The notes beneath the pieces are model-generated. The model was not told the origin of the DNA. It saw only the letters and a program-made list of their open reading frames with translations, and searched no databases. The position numbers and the translations under genes were made by a program. From Proteobacteria bacterium UBA664 (GTDB lineage: Bacteria; Pseudomonadota; Gammaproteobacteria; UBA7966), in contig DBNU01000025.1 of assembly GCA_002299125.1 (NCBI GenBank), positions 1 through 10,979 on the forward strand: a stretch of 10,979 nucleotides of DNA, written 5' to 3'. Shown here piece after piece: positions 5,605 to 10,979 of the stretch. Position 1 is the stretch's first letter, and the number at the start of each line of letters is the position of its first letter.

Positions 5605-7223
5605 GCGGGCTCGCTGCCGGTGGCAGCCGGCGGCGCGATGTCGAAGGCGATGCAGGTGCGCTCGACCGGGGCCGAGAAGGGCAGGGTGCGGTGGAAGAGC
5701 GAGGACGGGAAGAAGACCAGATCACCCGTCAGCGGGCGCAGCGTGAGGCTCTGGAAGTGCGCTGCCTCGCGCGGGTAGTGGTCGCCATCGATGGAGAACT
5801 CGATGCAGGCGTCGTCTTCGTCCTCCTTGCGGCTGGGCATGTCGAGGTACACACAGCCCGACATCCAGCCGGTCTCGTGGATGTGCGAGTCGAGATGTCC
5901 GCCCTGCCGCATGCGCACGTACCAAGAGCTGTTGAAGGCGGGTTCCCGGGGGAAGTCGCGAATGTAGACGCAGTCGCTGCCGGCGAAGTGGCGGGCGTAT
6001 GCTCGCGCGTGCTCGAGAATGAGTGCGGCGAGCTCGGCGAAGGAACGCTCGGGGCGCTTGAAGAGATTGCCCGCCGATTGCACGCCATGGTGCAGACGGC
6101 CCTGATTGCGTTCGTCGATCTGCGCCTGGGTGATGTCGGCCAGCAGCCGTGCACGCAGATCGTTGCCCGACTCCGTGAGCGCGTCCACGCGGGTGTGCCA
6201 GACGTGGCCGATGGGATCGGGGCAGAAGCGATAGGGATCGGAGAGACCGAAATTGGCAGCGTGGTGGGCGGCGAGATTGGCCGCCATGGGGGATCGGTGT
6301 GGTGCCGCAAGGAAGGCATCGAAGCGTTCGCGGAAGGCCTGGTACTGGCTTGTCTTGTACAGGCACACGAGCACACGTTCGGCCCAGTCCTCATGGCGGG
6401 AGGCCTCGAAGTGCGGTATGGCCTCGCTGAGTCGACCGCTGTCGTAGAGGTAGATGCCGGTATTGTAGTGTGGTGGCCCGTAGTCCGGTCGGGCGCGCAG
6501 GGCGGCGGCGAAGCTCGCCAGGGCCGCATCGAACTGCCCCAGATCCCGCTCGATCTCGCCTAGGTTGTTCCAGGCTTCTGCGTAGGCAGGTTCCAGCGCC
6601 AGTGCCTCGCGGTAGCTGGCCGCCGCCGGTTCCAGCCGCCCCGCATCCCGCAGGGCCGTGCCGAGGTTGAAGTGGGCGCGTGCGTCGGGCCGGATGGCGA
6701 GACAGCGCCGGTAACAATCGATGGCCTCCGGCAGACGGCCTGCGGCCTGCAGCAGGCTGCCGAGGTTACCGATCGCCGGCACCAGATCCGGCTGCAGCTC
6801 GATCGCGCGCCGGTAGCAATCCATCGCCTCGTTCGTGCGGCCCGCGCCCTGCAGGATCGCCCCGAGGTTGAAGTGCGCGACAGCGAGGCGCGGGTTCAAG
6901 GCCAGCACCTGTCGCCAGGCCGACTCCGCCTCGAGCGGGCGGCCCGCGGCCGTCAGGGCCGCAGCGAGATTGAAATGGGCCTCGGCCGACTGCGGTGCCA
7001 GCCTGAGCACCCGCGTGAGCGGCTCCACGGCCTCGGCCGGCCGACCCATCTGCGCCAGACTCGTACCCAGCACGGAGAGGGCCAGCATGGCCTCCGGGAA
7101 CTGGCGCAGCAACTCGCGCGCCAGCCGCTCGGCCTCCGCGAAGCGCCCCTGCTGGAGTGCGGCCAGCAGCGGCTGGGCCTGGGCCGGCCCCGGTTGGCGT
7201 GCGGTAGTCGCTTGGGCGCTCAT
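5601..7223 (-). CDS. TPR-repeat protein with C-terminal 2OG-Fe(II) oxygenase-like domain
   Basis: The 540-residue protein joins about eight tetratricopeptide repeats (residues roughly 14-283, with repeated NLG..L..AGR..EA..CYR..L...P patterns) to a C-terminal region like the putative 2OG-Fe(II) oxygenase family. That region (about 430-530) has SHIHETGWMSGCVYL (446-460), where His447 and His449 are candidate iron ligands, GDLVFFPSSLFHRT (500-513) with the distal His511, and an Arg at 522 that could bind 2-oxoglutarate. If active, it would hydroxylate or otherwise oxidise an unknown substrate, with the repeats perhaps choosing a protein partner. There is no signal peptide or membrane segment, so it is predicted cytoplasmic. 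The ATG at 7223 has GAGG eight bases upstream. It is the first gene of an operon with the bestrophin and aguA genes, joined to the former by a 4-base ATGA overlap. The substrate is unknown and the enzymatic activity is inferred. Confidence 0.85.
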   Translation of the reverse strand: MSAQATTARQPGPAQAQPLLAALQQGRFAEAERLARELLRQFPEAMLALSVLGTSLAQMGRPAEAVEPLTRVLRLAPQSAEAHFNLAAALTAAGRPLEAESAWRQVLALNPRLAVAHFNLGAILQGAGRTNEAMDCYRRAIELQPDLVPAIGNLGSLLQAAGRLPEAIDCYRRCLAIRPDARAHFNLGTALRDAGRLEPAAASYREALALEPAYAEAWNNLGEIERDLGQFDAALASFAAALRARPDYGPPHYNTGIYLYDSGRLSEAIPHFEASRHEDWAERVLVCLYKTSQYQAFRERFDAFLAAPHRSPMAANLAAHHAANFGLSDPYRFCPDPIGHVWHTRVDALTESGNDLRARLLADITQAQIDERNQGRLHHGVQSAGNLFKRPERSFAELAALILEHARAYARHFAGSDCVYIRDFPREPAFNSSWYVRMRQGGHLDSHIHETGWMSGCVYLDMPSRKEDEDDACIEFSIDGDHYPREAAHFQSLTLRPLTGDLVFFPSSLFHRTLPFSAPVERTCIAFDIAPPAATGSEPA

Positions 7224-7446
7224 CGTTCGGGCCTCGGGCAGGGGGTGTGGTCAGCGTGCTGACGGGGCATCCGCGCCCCGGATTGTGCCCCGGGCTGCGG
7301 CTACCGCGAGCTTAGCGAAGCCGGCTGCGGGCGTCAGGGTGGTGGCAGCGGCGCACCACGATCCACCGTAGCCGAACGGCCGCGCCACAGGTGGAAGGTC
7401 TCGTCAGGCCGCTCAGGGGCACTGCGCGACCGGCGCGAAATCCGCC
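7224..7446. other. Non-coding spacer upstream of the TPR-oxygenase operon
   Basis: These 223 bases separate the histidine phosphatase stop from the TPR gene start, both on the minus strand. No gene is supported here. The region should hold the promoter of the three-gene operon, but I see no clear -35/-10 pair in this GC-rich sequence. It carries a short dyad (7250-7263) and a small GC hairpin (GGGGC 7264-7268 with GCCCC 7275-7279). Confidence 0.5.
7250..7263. promoter_or_regulatory. Dyad GTCAGC-GT-GCTGAC, possible operator
   Basis: Two perfect 6-base half-sites flank a 2-base centre, 26 bases upstream of the TPR gene start codon. The position fits a regulator-binding site or a leader hairpin. 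Chance is possible for a dyad this short. Confidence 0.25.
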
Positions 7447-8088
7447 TCAGGTGTCGTCGTCCAGGGCCTCGAAGTCGGGGGTGTCGTTCCAGCGTTCCAA
7501 TTGCCACACTTGGCCATCGCCGCGTACCACGCTCACCGCCGCGTTGCTGATGAGGAAATCGCGGGGTGCCTCCAGCGGCAGGCCGGTGGCGAGGCGATAG
7601 ACCACGTCCAGTACGCCGCCATGGGTGACGATGAGCACCTGCTGACCGGGATGGTTTGCCGCGATCTGGGCCAGACATTCGTGCACGCGTGCAGCCAGCG
7701 CGCGCAGGGACTCGCCGCCGTTGAGATCGCAGTCTGGATTGCGTGAGCGATAGCGTGCGTAGATCTCCGGGTACTGCGCCTCGGCTTCGCTGTAATGCAG
7801 CGTCTGAAAGAGCCCATAACAACGCTCACGCAGGCGCGCGTCGGTTTGCAACACGAGCCCGCGCCCGTTGAGGATGCGATCAGCCGTCGCGCGCGCGCGC
7901 TCGAGATCGCTCGAGTAGGCGGCGTGGAAGGCGAAGGCCTTGAGGAAGCGCGCCGCCATCCTGGCCTGTTCCAGGCCGTTGCCGTTCAAGGGCGTATCCG
8001 TCTGGCCCTGGATACGATGGGAGACGTTCCAGTCCGTCTCGCCGTGGCGGACGAGGCAGAGTGTGCAGGGCGGGGTAGGGATGGGCAT
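7447..8088 (-). CDS. Histidine phosphatase family protein (phosphoglycerate mutase-like)
   Basis: The 213-residue product belongs to the histidine phosphatase superfamily, which covers cofactor-dependent phosphoglycerate mutases, alpha-ribazole phosphatase (CobC) and broad phosphatases. It has the LVRHGETDWN motif (12-21) with the phospho-acceptor His15, SDLERARATA (60-69) with the second phosphate-binding Arg64, RERCYG (87-92) with the probable acid Glu88, and THGGV (155-159) with the second catalytic His156. All catalytic residues are present. The ATG at 8088 has GAGG about four bases upstream, a short spacing. It follows metH by 68 bases on the same strand with no evident terminator, so co-transcription is likely. 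Because metH needs cobalamin, a CobC-like role is tempting, but similarity to general GpmB-type phosphatases fits equally well and no other cobalamin gene is near. Confidence 0.9.
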   Translation of the reverse strand: MPIPTPPCTLCLVRHGETDWNVSHRIQGQTDTPLNGNGLEQARMAARFLKAFAFHAAYSSDLERARATADRILNGRGLVLQTDARLRERCYGLFQTLHYSEAEAQYPEIYARYRSRNPDCDLNGGESLRALAARVHECLAQIAANHPGQQVLIVTHGGVLDVVYRLATGLPLEAPRDFLISNAAVSVVRGDGQVWQLERWNDTPDFEALDDDT

Positions 8089-8156
8089 CGAGCCTCGATT
8101 CAGAGGTGGGCGGCAGAGCGGGGATTCGAGTCGGTGCGGGATGGTCGCAAAGGTTG

Positions 8157-10979
<2,823 letters not shown>

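Noticed and set aside
5691..6563. 290-codon plus-strand frame opposite the TPR-oxygenase gene
   Set aside because: It is antisense to a gene with clear domains, and its own product has no recognisable motif.

Overview
The window is chromosomal DNA from a high-GC Gram-negative proteobacterium, most likely a gammaproteobacterium. The evidence is two genes for lipopolysaccharide synthesis (lpxK and kdsB), a Trm112/YcaR gene between them, and an ExbB/ExbD pair just upstream, an arrangement known from several gammaproteobacterial lineages. The species cannot be named from this sequence. No rRNA, tRNA, CRISPR array, insertion sequence, integrase or phage gene was seen, and base composition looks even throughout.

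Plus-strand block (1-3500): exbB (5' end cut by the window), exbD, lpxK, a Trm112-family gene and kdsB. ExbB/ExbD form an inner-membrane proton channel that energises an envelope process. LpxK phosphorylates the lipid A precursor. KdsB makes CMP-Kdo, the sugar donor used right after LpxK in Kdo2-lipid A synthesis. lpxK and the Trm112 gene overlap by 65 bases, while kdsB sits after a 314-base gap holding a hairpin and a short direct repeat. kdsB then meets the next block convergently, with a GC-rich hairpin between the two stop codons.

Minus-strand block A (7223 down to 3560) reads in the order TPR/2-oxoglutarate-Fe(II) oxygenase-like protein, bestrophin-type anion channel, agmatine deiminase (aguA). 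Both junctions are 4-base start/stop overlaps (ATGA, then GTGA), so this is almost certainly one translationally coupled operon. Its functional logic is not obvious, which makes it the most interesting part of the window.

Minus-strand block B (10979 down to 7447) is metH, cobalamin-dependent methionine synthase with its N-terminus outside the window, followed after 68 bases by a histidine phosphatase (phosphoglycerate mutase-like) gene. A 223-base non-coding stretch separates this from block A.

Overall this is mostly conserved core genome. I found no clear sign of a wholly new system. The points worth a second look are the three-gene coupled operon, the TPR-oxygenase fusion, a C8 tract right after the aguA start, and the unusual lpxK/Trm112 overlap.
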